Source: Deltaproteobacteria bacterium (lineage in GTDB: Bacteria > Desulfobacterota > Binatia > UBA9968). Taken from it: DNA of 6,696 bases. The notes beneath the pieces are model-generated. The model ran no database searches and was not told the DNA's origin. It saw only the letters and a program-made list of their open reading frames with translations. Numbering within the stretch: position 1 is the first letter of the stretch; every line of letters begins with the position of its first letter. Of this stretch, positions 1 to 5,832 are shown piece by piece. The stretch spans positions 1 through 6,696 of the forward strand of contig JAJONK010000285.1 in assembly GCA_021323355.1 (NCBI GenBank). Direction: 5' to 3'. The position numbers and the translations under genes were made by a program.

Positions 1-903
1 ACGCGGGTCGAACATGCGGCGGAAATGCAGATTACTGGTCATCCCGCCCGTGGCGACGACGATCCCCTTCTTGGCGCGAATGTTCACGTTGGGCTTGGTA
101 CTGTCGATAGTGCCATCGGTGCGGAAGCTTTTCAGCGGCTTCGACTCACCTGGCATAATCCGGGGCCGGTAGTAGGCTGCCATCCCGACCACCCGCCGCG
201 CACCTTGCGTCTCACGGATCAAGCTTGTCATCTTATAGTTCAACAGGAACTTTACGCCCTTCTTGCGCGCGCTTGCCTCGAGTGGCCGGATGAGACCGGT
301 TCCCGGGCGGGCATTGGGGCTTTCGGGCCCCGCGCCCTTCTTCCAGAAAGTATGATTTTCGCGCGGCGCCGAGTTGCCGGTGGTATGCGCCCCTTGGTTG
401 TCCGGCGCGATGTCCTTGAACTCCACGCCATTGGCGACAAGAAACTCATAAGTCGGCGCGCAGTGATCAGCAAAAGCGCGCATCACCTCACGATCGTTGT
501 AGCGGTAATCCGGCCAACCATTCGGCTGCACAATCGACCAGTCGGTCAGATCGCTAAAGACCACGTCAGGAGAATCCTCGATGCCGAATTTTCTCTGGGC
601 GCTGGTGCCGCCGCCGAGCGGAACATTGCCGCCGCTCAAGATGGCGTGGCCGCCGACGTCGTAATTGGCTTCGACCACGATCACTGAAGCGCCCTCTTCA
701 ACCGCTCGGATTGCGGCGGGAAGACCGGCCGCTCCCGAACCGATCACGATTACGTCGGCTTCAAAATCCCAGCTCTGCGGCAATTTCCCGTAGCTGGCGC
801 CCAAGGTGCCGGGTCCGAAGCTCTCATCCCCGTCATCTGCGGTTGCCGTGGTTGTCACCAAATCACGTCGTGAGAGATCGCTCTTTCTTCCGCCTATTTC
901 CAT
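1..903 (-). CDS. FAD-binding flavoprotein oxidoreductase (FAD_binding_2 type), N-terminal part
   Basis: This frame gives 301 codons without a stop and leaves the window at its left edge, so only the N-terminal part is seen. Residues 50-78 form a classic Rossmann FAD site: a hydrophobic strand, GSGAAG at 55-60, and an acidic strand end at E78. It is followed by GGHAILSGGNVPLGGGT at 84-100, the flavin-contacting segment of fumarate reductase, succinate dehydrogenase and 3-ketosteroid dehydrogenase flavoproteins. Near the visible end, a GIVVATGGM stretch matches the second FAD-contacting glycine region. The start is an ATG with AAGGAG nine bases upstream (913-918). Residues 11-15 read SRRDL, like a Tat signal, but no hydrophobic stretch follows, so export is doubtful. 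The family oxidises or reduces C-C bonds next to carbonyl or carboxyl groups; the substrate here cannot be told. DoxX lies upstream on the same strand, with 112 bases between. Confidence 0.9.
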   Translation of the reverse strand, partial: MEIGGRKSDLSRRDLVTTTATADDGDESFGPGTLGASYGKLPQSWDFEADVIVIGSGAAGLPAAIRAVEEGASVIVVEANYDVGGHAILSGGNVPLGGGTSAQRKFGIEDSPDVVFSDLTDWSIVQPNGWPDYRYNDREVMRAFADHCAPTYEFLVANGVEFKDIAPDNQGAHTTGNSAPRENHTFWKKGAGPESPNARPGTGLIRPLEASARKKGVKFLLNYKMTSLIRETQGARRVVGMAAYYRPRIMPGESKPLKSFRTDGTIDSTKPNVNIRAKKGIVVATGGMTSNLHFRRMFDPR

Positions 904-968
904 CCCGTGGCTCTCCTTTCAATGATCAGCTAATTAATTATCGATTTACTACTTAATAAATTTTACGA

Positions 969-997
969 AAGAGTTGCGCTAGCATGGCACAGCTCTT
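969..997 (-). terminator. possible weak hairpin between DoxX and flavoprotein genes
   Basis: An 8-bp stem (969-976 with 990-997, one G-T pair) surrounds a 13-base loop. On the minus strand it is followed by a T-rich but interrupted run (TTCGTAAAATTT). It lies just past the DoxX stop, so it could weaken read-through into the flavoprotein gene. The stem is not GC-rich and the T tract is poor, so this is a weak call. The AT-rich stretch 919-970 could also hold a promoter for the flavoprotein, but I see no clear -35 box. Confidence 0.25.
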
Positions 998-1015
998 AGT
1001 AGGGCCGGAGGGATT

Positions 1016-1507
1016 CTAGCGGCTGATCATCCGGTCGATCGAGAACGCCCCGGCGCCGCCAAACAGAAGCGCCAGCGCCATGAGCAGCAGCGCAAGGGTA
1101 TATTCGATGCCGCTTCCACCGCCTTTTTGCTGCAGAAAAAAACCGTGGCCCCAATGGCTTTTGAACATGGCCGTCGCGATGAAGATCGCCAGAAAGAAGG
1201 CTGCCGGCCGGACTAAGAAACCAAGCGCCATCGAGACCACGGTAAATAGTTCGACGAAGGTGCCGAACATGCCAATGGCAACAGGAATGTGATACTTGTT
1301 GCGCCAGTTAGCAACCTGATCTTTGATGCCTTTGCCCCCGTGCCAGCCGAATGCATGCTGGGTGCCGTGAAAAAAAAACGTCACCGCCAAGCCAAAACGT
1401 AAAAACACATAGGACAACGAGTCAGTCGTTTGAAATAACCAATCCACTCTTCCTCCGGATTTAACAGCTGTTTTGATAGGGATCGAGCCGCCATCAAAGT
1501 TGTTCAT
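1016..1507 (-). CDS. DoxX family membrane protein
   Basis: This is a 163-residue integral membrane protein with four hydrophobic segments at about 31-49, 76-98, 100-115 and 134-153. Family marks are visible: HGTQHAFGW (47-55) after helix 1, E86 in helix 2, the R100-P101 turn, H118, GxEY (133-136) at the start of helix 4, and the C-terminal GGAGAFSID (150-158), the usual 'GpGrySlD' ending of DoxX proteins. DoxX/DoxD-like proteins are inner-membrane proteins linked to quinone or thiol redox chemistry and oxidative stress; the exact job here is unknown. The ATG at 1507 has no good ribosome site. An in-frame GTG at 1447 has GGAGG four bases upstream and would give about 143 residues, closer to the usual family length, so it may be the true start. 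The flavoprotein gene follows on the same strand. Confidence 0.88.
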   Translation of the reverse strand: MNNFDGGSIPIKTAVKSGGRVDWLFQTTDSLSYVFLRFGLAVTFFFHGTQHAFGWHGGKGIKDQVANWRNKYHIPVAIGMFGTFVELFTVVSMALGFLVRPAAFFLAIFIATAMFKSHWGHGFFLQQKGGGSGIEYTLALLLMALALLFGGAGAFSIDRMISR

Positions 1508-1558
1508 GCGATACCCAGGCGATTAGACCATAACGAATTGGGCATTGATCGTCAGAAA

Positions 1559-1645
1559 TTATCCGGCCGGAAATTCTAGACCAGCGCAAAGAAAGCCGAT
1601 GAGTTGACAGAGCCCGGCAATGATCATTGGATGAGAAATTTTCAA
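1559..1645 (-). pseudogene. fragment resembling the start of the small membrane protein at 2435-2698
   Basis: From a TTG at 1645 the minus strand reads LKISHPMIIAGLCQLIGFLC, then eight more residues to a TAA at 1559. The intact small membrane protein at 2435-2698 begins LKLSLRAMIIAGALFKAASF after its Met. The shared LK-[IL]-S...MIIAG and the hydrophobic run after it suggest a paralogous start that breaks off after the first helix. Both copies carry the 12-bp palindrome CAATGATCATTG (1618-1629 and 2665-2676). The match is short and could be chance; there is no ribosome site. It could also be a tiny one-helix peptide. Confidence 0.3.
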
Positions 1646-1691
1646 AGAGATTACCTGTCGGAACGCTACACGTGGCGCTACGTCTCTTCGC

Positions 1692-2058
1692 TTAGCGAAG
1701 CGCGGCACTTGTGGTGTTATCAAACACCGCCACTCTGAAGCCGCGGCTACAGAGCGAATCACGCAGCAGCTGCAGCCGCCCGCAATGGTCGGACTCCGAG
1801 GAAACGATGGCCATCTTAGTAGCATTAGTTCTAGAATGAAGCTCTAGTTGACCGGCAATTGCGTGAAGAGCTGTAGCTCGGCCGCGAGGCTTTCCTCTTC
1901 GAGATCGATGAACACCTTGCAATGGAGAAGTGGCCGAGTGATTTCTTGAAGTCATAAACACCCGTTTCAATGCTTCACTGTCGATTATTCCCTGGGCGAT
2001 GACGATCAGGCAGCACGATCCCCTCGAATAATTCGAGTAACTTAATCTTTAAATCCAT
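1692..2058 (-). pseudogene. frameshifted small protein gene, tentatively SpoIIAA/STAS-like
   Basis: No single frame spans this gene, but a plausible protein appears if three frames are joined. It starts MDLKIKLLELFEG at an ATG (2058), shifts near the GGGG run at 2020-2023 to CCLIVIAQGIIDSEALKRVF, and shifts near 1945-1953 to LQEITRPLLHCKVFIDLEEE, which ends in a TAG at 1844-1846. It then returns to the previous frame near 1830-1846 for TKMAIVSSESDHCGRLQLLR and finally RVAVFDNTTSAALR before TAA at 1692. The strand order (a short beta pair, 'VxxxGxIdseal', 'FIDL', 'MAIVSS', 'RVAVFDN..AA') matches small SpoIIAA/STAS-like proteins of about 120-130 residues, though the family name is tentative. 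The final TAA lies in the loop of a 6-bp inverted repeat (1686-1700). Several indels argue for true decay rather than one read error. Confidence 0.5.
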
Positions 2059-2434
2059 GTGAATTCACCCAGACACTTGGAAACCTGTCTGTCGCCTCTC
2101 ACGATTATTGATATTTCCATGGCCTGCCAACGGCGATTCTCGAGGTTCGTTTCCGCCGCAATGAATAAGCGAGAAGATGAGTGACCGGGTGGGACTTTTC
2201 CATGCTCGCCGAGAGCGGGAATTGATGCCGTTTGACACCATGCGGATGGAATTGACCGCATGGGATTAACGAACGTTGTGGAACAGCTTCAAACGACTGC
2301 TATCATTGAACGCTCGAACTCTGGAATGAATCCCGGCACGAGTGGATGGAGCCGTCCGACGGAGAACAACGTTGCGCACAACTTCGGCGCAATGACCGCT
2401 GCAGACTTTCTCGGCAATGACTCAGGATCGCTAC
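2059..2434. other. unassigned stretch, open on both strands, possible decayed gene
   Basis: No gene is recognised in these 376 bases, yet stops are sparse. One plus-strand frame runs from 2053 to 2502 with only two interruptions, TGA at 2182-2184 and at 2233-2235, each where a TGG would keep the frame open. A minus-strand frame runs from about 2460 to 2049 with a single TGA at 2289-2291. The plus frame contains GLTNVVEQLQTTAIIERSN and GMNPGTSGWSRPTENNVAHN; the minus frame contains KSAAVIAPKLCATLFSVGRL. I cannot name either product or choose the strand. It may be an old coding region that has lost function. Confidence 0.3.
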
Positions 2435-2698
2435 TTAGATCTTTGGCGCAAAGATATTATAAATCCAACCAAAGAGCAGACCGGCAAGCGCTCCGGCGAT
2501 GAGCGAATAGAAAGTTCCGAGGAGAATTCCTAGGGGCCCGCTGACTGGATCGTAGCCGGGATAGATTGAGGTTAACAACGCGAGGTAGGCCCCGCCGTAA
2601 GGACGAAAAACGAGATTCATTAATGAGACGAACAGAAAGCTAGCGGCTTTAAACAGAGCGCCCGCAATGATCATTGCTCGGAGCGACAACTTCAACAT
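2435..2698 (-). CDS. small two-helix membrane protein (type often annotated 'bacteriophage holin')
   Basis: An 87-residue, strongly hydrophobic protein. Helix 1 spans about residues 8-31 and helix 2 about 56-83. Between them lies SIYPGY (44-49), and the protein ends in LFGWIYNIF (75-83). The 'SIYPGY ... G ... G..fgWlYN.F' pattern recalls a family of short chromosomal membrane proteins that databases tend to label holin-like; no lysis genes are nearby, so a phage role is not supported. Glycines in helix 2 (G57, G61, G69, G73, G77) fall at i+4 spacing, which suits tight helix packing. I take the ATG at 2698; a GTG at 2704 is the only longer choice, and neither has a clear ribosome site. Its gene sits alone between gene-poor stretches. 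Function unknown. Confidence 0.7.
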   Translation of the reverse strand: MLKLSLRAMIIAGALFKAASFLFVSLMNLVFRPYGGAYLALLTSIYPGYDPVSGPLGILLGTFYSLIAGALAGLLFGWIYNIFAPKI

Positions 2699-2704
2699 GA
2701 TCAC

Positions 2705-3068
2705 GCCAGGTCTTAAGAACTTTGTTTCACGATGATCGAGTCATGACGGATCAGGATGACGGGTATTGATCAGTATAACCGCTGGCGAGCATCCTCAATG
2801 TTTTAGCATCGTCAGTTCATGCGTGCTGATCGAGGGGTAACGACCCAATTACCGTTCCAGCGCAAACAACAAAACTCTTGCTTTTAGTTTCGTTATTCCT
2901 GCTGAACCCAACCTTTAAATCCGGGGTAGCTCGTGTGGCTGGGCGCGGTGACCGAACCTAAAGAGGCAGTTAGAAATCTCCCATTGCTCAGTGGAACACG
3001 GTTGATATGAACAGCCGCGCGGCGGTGATTCAAACCTGCATTGCATTCGAAAACCAATCCATCACGGG
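2705..3068. other. gene-free stretch
   Basis: I see no convincing gene, RNA or repeat in these 364 bases. A minus-strand frame overlapping the end of the outer-membrane protein gene stays open to a TAA near 2912 and contains SYPGFKGWVQQE, but it has no start with a ribosome site and no family I recognise. The stretch probably holds the 3' untranslated end of the outer-membrane gene and the leader of the small membrane protein. Confidence 0.4.
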
Positions 3069-3719
3069 TCAGAAGCGATAATTCAGCCCGACACGAAACA
3101 TATGCGTGTTGAATTTAACCTTATCCACCAGAGTATCGGTGCAAGCAAACCCGCAATTAAACGTGCCGAAATCAACATAGAGATATTCCAGCTTAGCACT
3201 AAGCCCACCGACTATCCCCGCTTCCAATCCACCGCCTGCTGTCCAACCTACTTCGGTTTCCCTTTCACTTCCAAAATCAGGGATTTGTGCGCGAATCCTA
3301 CCGAAAGCTGCGCCCGTAGTGATATAGGGCAGGAACCGATCGAACGCATACCCAACACGGCCTCGAGTAGTGGCAAGCCACTTACTTCGCGTTCGACAGG
3401 TAAAATTGGGATTCGGGCAGGAATCGCTGCCGCCAATATCGGACCAATTCATATCTCCTTCAACGCCGAGGAGGAGCCCGCCAACCTGTAGATTGGCTCC
3501 GAGCGTGCCGCCTGCGGTGCCGCCTGAGATCCGATAGTCTCCCGTTGTCGTACCCGCCGCCTCGAAATCATGACGCGAGTGACCCCAGCCGCCGCCGCCA
3601 TTGACGCCGATATAAAATCCCGTCCAATTGTACGCTGGCGACCTCTCGGCCCCCAGGGCAGAATACGATGTTAGCGTAGCCACTATGATCGCTGCGCATG
3701 CGACCCAAAAACCTTTCAT
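3069..3719 (-). CDS. outer-membrane beta-barrel protein (Omp25-like porin family)
   Basis: A 216-residue exported outer-membrane protein. Residues 1-24 form a Sec signal peptide (Lys2, hydrophobic core 4-17, cleavage likely after ALGA). The mature part opens with AYNWTGFYIGVNGGGGWG (29-46), the hallmark of the small eight-stranded barrels common in alphaproteobacteria. Later strands include GRVGYAFDRFLPYITTGAAF (120-139) and the LSAKLEYLYVDFG strand (173-185). The chain ends in YRF; a terminal Phe on the last strand is the usual BAM-complex recognition signal. Four cysteines (C101, C108, C189, C193) fall in two close pairs and could form disulfides in loops. The start is the ATG at 3719, because GGAGGG lies five bases upstream; an earlier in-frame ATG at 3743 would put that ribosome site inside the gene and spoil the signal peptide. 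It is probably transcribed from its own promoter. Confidence 0.9.
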   Translation of the reverse strand: MKGFWVACAAIIVATLTSYSALGAERSPAYNWTGFYIGVNGGGGWGHSRHDFEAAGTTTGDYRISGGTAGGTLGANLQVGGLLLGVEGDMNWSDIGGSDSCPNPNFTCRTRSKWLATTRGRVGYAFDRFLPYITTGAAFGRIRAQIPDFGSERETEVGWTAGGGLEAGIVGGLSAKLEYLYVDFGTFNCGFACTDTLVDKVKFNTHMFRVGLNYRF

Positions 3720-3724
3720 GTGTT

Positions 3725-3730
3725 CCCTCC
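3725..3730 (-). promoter_or_regulatory. ribosome binding site of the outer-membrane protein gene
   Basis: GGAGGG on the minus strand, five bases before the ATG at 3719. It decides the start: the upstream ATG at 3743 has no such site. Confidence 0.75.
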
Positions 3731-3801
3731 GTAACGACGACATGATGCTGTTTGCGTATTGCTAGGATAAACAGGCAAGCGGCGAGTTCATCTGGGTCAA
3801 A

Positions 3802-3831
3802 TAGTTACCTTATCAACGGTGTATCTGTCAA
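3802..3831 (-). promoter_or_regulatory. probable sigma-70 promoter of the outer-membrane protein gene
   Basis: A perfect TTGACA -35 box (3826-3831) is followed after 18 bases by TAACTA (3802-3807), a weak -10 box; AACTAT, one base further on, is an alternative. An AT-rich stretch lies upstream. It sits about 80 bases before the gene start, in the 210-base gap between the ThDP enzyme and the outer-membrane protein. The -35 is convincing, the -10 is not. Confidence 0.45.
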
Positions 3832-3890
3832 CATTTTTCTAATGTAAAACGTTAACTCGATACAGTGTCGCTCGCATTATCTATTAGGTC

Positions 3891-3914
3891 ACCCGCGCCA
3901 AGATCGGCGCGAGT
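3891..3914 (-). terminator. GC-rich hairpin after the ThDP enzyme gene
   Basis: A 9-bp stem (ACTCGCGCC with GGCGCGGGT on the minus strand, one T-G pair) encloses a six-base loop. It begins 15 bases after the stop of the ThDP enzyme. No T run follows on the minus strand, so it may be a Rho-assisted stop or an mRNA 3'-end stabiliser rather than a standard intrinsic terminator. Confidence 0.5.
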
Positions 3915-3929
3915 GATTTGATGTAAAGC

Positions 3930-5717
3930 TTAGCCGTGATTGCGCCGATCGCACACCGCATCGATCAGCGCGGGCTTACCTTGTTTGACCTGTTCGATGG
4001 CCCGTTTCAGAGCGGGCTTAAGATCATCGCCGGTTTCGAACGGTCCTTCAGCATACCAGCCCATTGAACGCGCAAGACCAGCAAAGTCAGGATCAGGATC
4101 ATAAAGATCCATGCCAATATGCGCCCGCGATGGATCCGTGCCGCGATTTTTCGCCATGACAATTTGATGGTTCCAATCGTTATAGTAGGCGCGATTGTTG
4201 AACATGACGATGAGCATCGGAATCTTGTATTTGGCGGCGATCCACAGCGCTCCGGCATCGAACATCAGATCGCCATCGGGTTGCAAATCGACCACCAGCC
4301 GCCCCGTCCCCTTGTTCGCTAGCGCCACGCCGAGCGACAGGCCGATTTGCGTGCCTGTGCCGAGCTCACGGCCGCCATGACGATATGGCCGGTCAAAATC
4401 CCAAAGCTTCTTTCCCCAGCTGCCCAAATCTCCGGTAGTCAAAACCCAGTCTTCGCCTTTGATCGCATCCCATACTTCGAGCGCCAAACGCGGCACAGTC
4501 ATGGGCTTGGCATCCCAATGCTCTTGCGCCTGCTTGCTCCACTTGGCGCGGTTTTCAGCGTGGCGTTTGCCGATCTCTTCTTTGCGCCTGGCAATCTTTT
4601 CATTAAGTCCTTTGGTATTGCCGATACGCGCCTTGAGAAGCTTGGTCAAAAGCGGCACCGTGGTGACCGGGTCGGCGATCATGCGCTGTTGCGCATAGAA
4701 CGGGCGCGCATAATCCATCGACCACTTACTGATTTCGATGTCAGTAAAACCGATATCGATCCAGGTCGCCTTCTCCTGGACCTTGCTAATAACGGTACGA
4801 GTCGAGATGTCACGTGTATGAGTCGGCTTTTCGAAGTCGGCGATGTCGAGCGTTAGAACGACGTCGACATCTTTATAGCAACCTTCAGGATCCATGGTGA
4901 GATTGAGTGGATGATTGCTCGGGAAGTTAAGCCTGGAGCCCACATCCCATACGGAGGCGCCCAATGTTTCCGCTAGTTCGACGATATGATTCCAGCCGTG
5001 CGGCGGGCGGGCAGCAAAATCGGCGATAATCGCCACTCGATTAGCGGCGGCTAAAGTGTCGGCGGCTTTCTCGAGCGCCCCCGGATCGGCTGACGGCGCC
5101 GTAGGCACGTCAATCGCTCCGGGCGGCGGCATCTCGACGTCGTGATCCAACTGCGCTTCCTGAAGACCGGCGTCGTAACACATATAAACCGGCCCCTGGC
5201 GCGCGCTCATCATGACCGAGTAGGCTCGCGCGAAGGCGCCCGGCACGCCATCCACAGTGCTCGGCTGGTAATCCCACTTGACGAAATTACGAATCGCTTC
5301 CCCTTGAACGTTGGCGGTGTGTATCCAATCAATAAAAGGTCGACGCTTGGGCTCCGCCAACGGCCCTGTGGCGCCTATGATGAAGACCGGAGCGCGATCT
5401 AGGTAGGCATAGTAAACGCCCATAGGTGTGTGGAGCAATCCGACTAAATTGTGAGCGATGGCGATCATCGGCTTACCCTTGACGCGGGCGTAGCCGTGGG
5501 CGATTTGCACGGCAATTTTTTCGTGCTGGCAAAGCAGCATCGGCGGGTCGTTCTCACCGTAGTTGACCAGCGAGTCGTGTAGCCCACGGTAGCTGGCGCC
5601 GGGATTGAGTGCGATGTACTCGAAATCGTACCGCTTGATCATGTCGACGATAACGTCGGACTGCCATCGTTTGTCCGATTTTTTGATTGTCGCTAATTTC
5701 GGAGCAGGCTTTGCCAT
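3930..5717 (-). CDS. ThDP-dependent enzyme, acetolactate synthase-like, full length
   Basis: A 595-residue cytoplasmic enzyme with the three-domain layout of the acetolactate synthase/benzoylformate decarboxylase superfamily. The PYR domain (about 15-190) carries QHEKIAVQIAHGYARVKGK (64-82), with E66 in the place of the catalytic glutamate that activates the ThDP pyrimidine. A degenerate central domain (about 200-350) includes VAIIADFAARPP. The PP domain (about 400-575) has GTGTQIG and a DGDL...NN motif (D481-L484, N507-N508) that binds diphosphate and Mg2+; the usual GDG is GDL here, but the spacing to NN is normal. These enzymes join or cleave C-C bonds next to a carbonyl of a 2-keto acid; the substrate is unknown. 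The ATG at 5717 has AAGGAGG eight bases upstream (5726-5732). A truncated paralogue lies directly upstream on the same strand, and the two are likely co-transcribed across the palindrome between them. Confidence 0.92.
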   Translation of the reverse strand: MAKPAPKLATIKKSDKRWQSDVIVDMIKRYDFEYIALNPGASYRGLHDSLVNYGENDPPMLLCQHEKIAVQIAHGYARVKGKPMIAIAHNLVGLLHTPMGVYYAYLDRAPVFIIGATGPLAEPKRRPFIDWIHTANVQGEAIRNFVKWDYQPSTVDGVPGAFARAYSVMMSARQGPVYMCYDAGLQEAQLDHDVEMPPPGAIDVPTAPSADPGALEKAADTLAAANRVAIIADFAARPPHGWNHIVELAETLGASVWDVGSRLNFPSNHPLNLTMDPEGCYKDVDVVLTLDIADFEKPTHTRDISTRTVISKVQEKATWIDIGFTDIEISKWSMDYARPFYAQQRMIADPVTTVPLLTKLLKARIGNTKGLNEKIARRKEEIGKRHAENRAKWSKQAQEHWDAKPMTVPRLALEVWDAIKGEDWVLTTGDLGSWGKKLWDFDRPYRHGGRELGTGTQIGLSLGVALANKGTGRLVVDLQPDGDLMFDAGALWIAAKYKIPMLIVMFNNRAYYNDWNHQIVMAKNRGTDPSRAHIGMDLYDPDPDFAGLARSMGWYAEGPFETGDDLKPALKRAIEQVKQGKPALIDAVCDRRNHG

Positions 5718-5752
5718 GAAAGTTTCCTCCTTGGATCGGATTAAGTCTATTG

Positions 5753-5832
5753 CACCACGAAGTGCACGAAGGTCACGAAGAATTTCTTACTTATGAATTC
5801 TTCCCTCCGTGCACTTTGTGTCCTTCGTGGTG
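5753..5832. repeat. 80-bp imperfect palindrome of 9-bp CACGAAGnn units
   Basis: The outer arms both begin CACCACGAAG when read inwards (plus strand from 5753, minus strand from 5832). Each arm is three 9-bp units of the form CACGAAGnn, matching at about 22 of 28 positions. Near the centre a second pair (GAAGAATT with AATTCTTC) closes around a loop holding the TAA stop of the upstream ThDP gene. The arm translates as HHEGHKVHGG, like the 'HEGHEE' products seen when this kind of dispersed repeat overlaps genes in environmental bacteria (from memory, not checked). There is no transposase and no target duplication that I can see, so it is best called a small non-autonomous or REP-like palindrome. 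In the mRNA it would form a long hairpin about 35 bases before the start of the next gene. Confidence 0.8.

Noticed and set aside
25..687. Long plus-strand frame of 220 codons
   Set aside because: It lies opposite the flavoprotein, whose minus frame has a clear FAD motif, good start and ribosome site. The plus frame has no recognisable motif.
1683..1703. Terminator at the 6-bp inverted repeat
   Set aside because: The stem is short with a three-base loop and no T run follows on either strand.
2435..2698. Phage lysis cassette
   Set aside because: Only a holin-like membrane protein is present; no endolysin, spanin or other phage gene is seen in the window.
3102..3491. Plus-strand frame of 129 codons
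   Set aside because: Shadow of the outer-membrane protein gene; no ribosome site and no protein-like pattern.
4347..4856. Plus-strand frame of 169 codons
   Set aside because: Shadow of the full-length ThDP enzyme, which is firmly supported on the minus strand.
5753..5832. CRISPR array or transposon end
   Set aside because: The 9-bp units are contiguous, with no spacers, and there is no transposase or second end nearby. It is a single palindrome.
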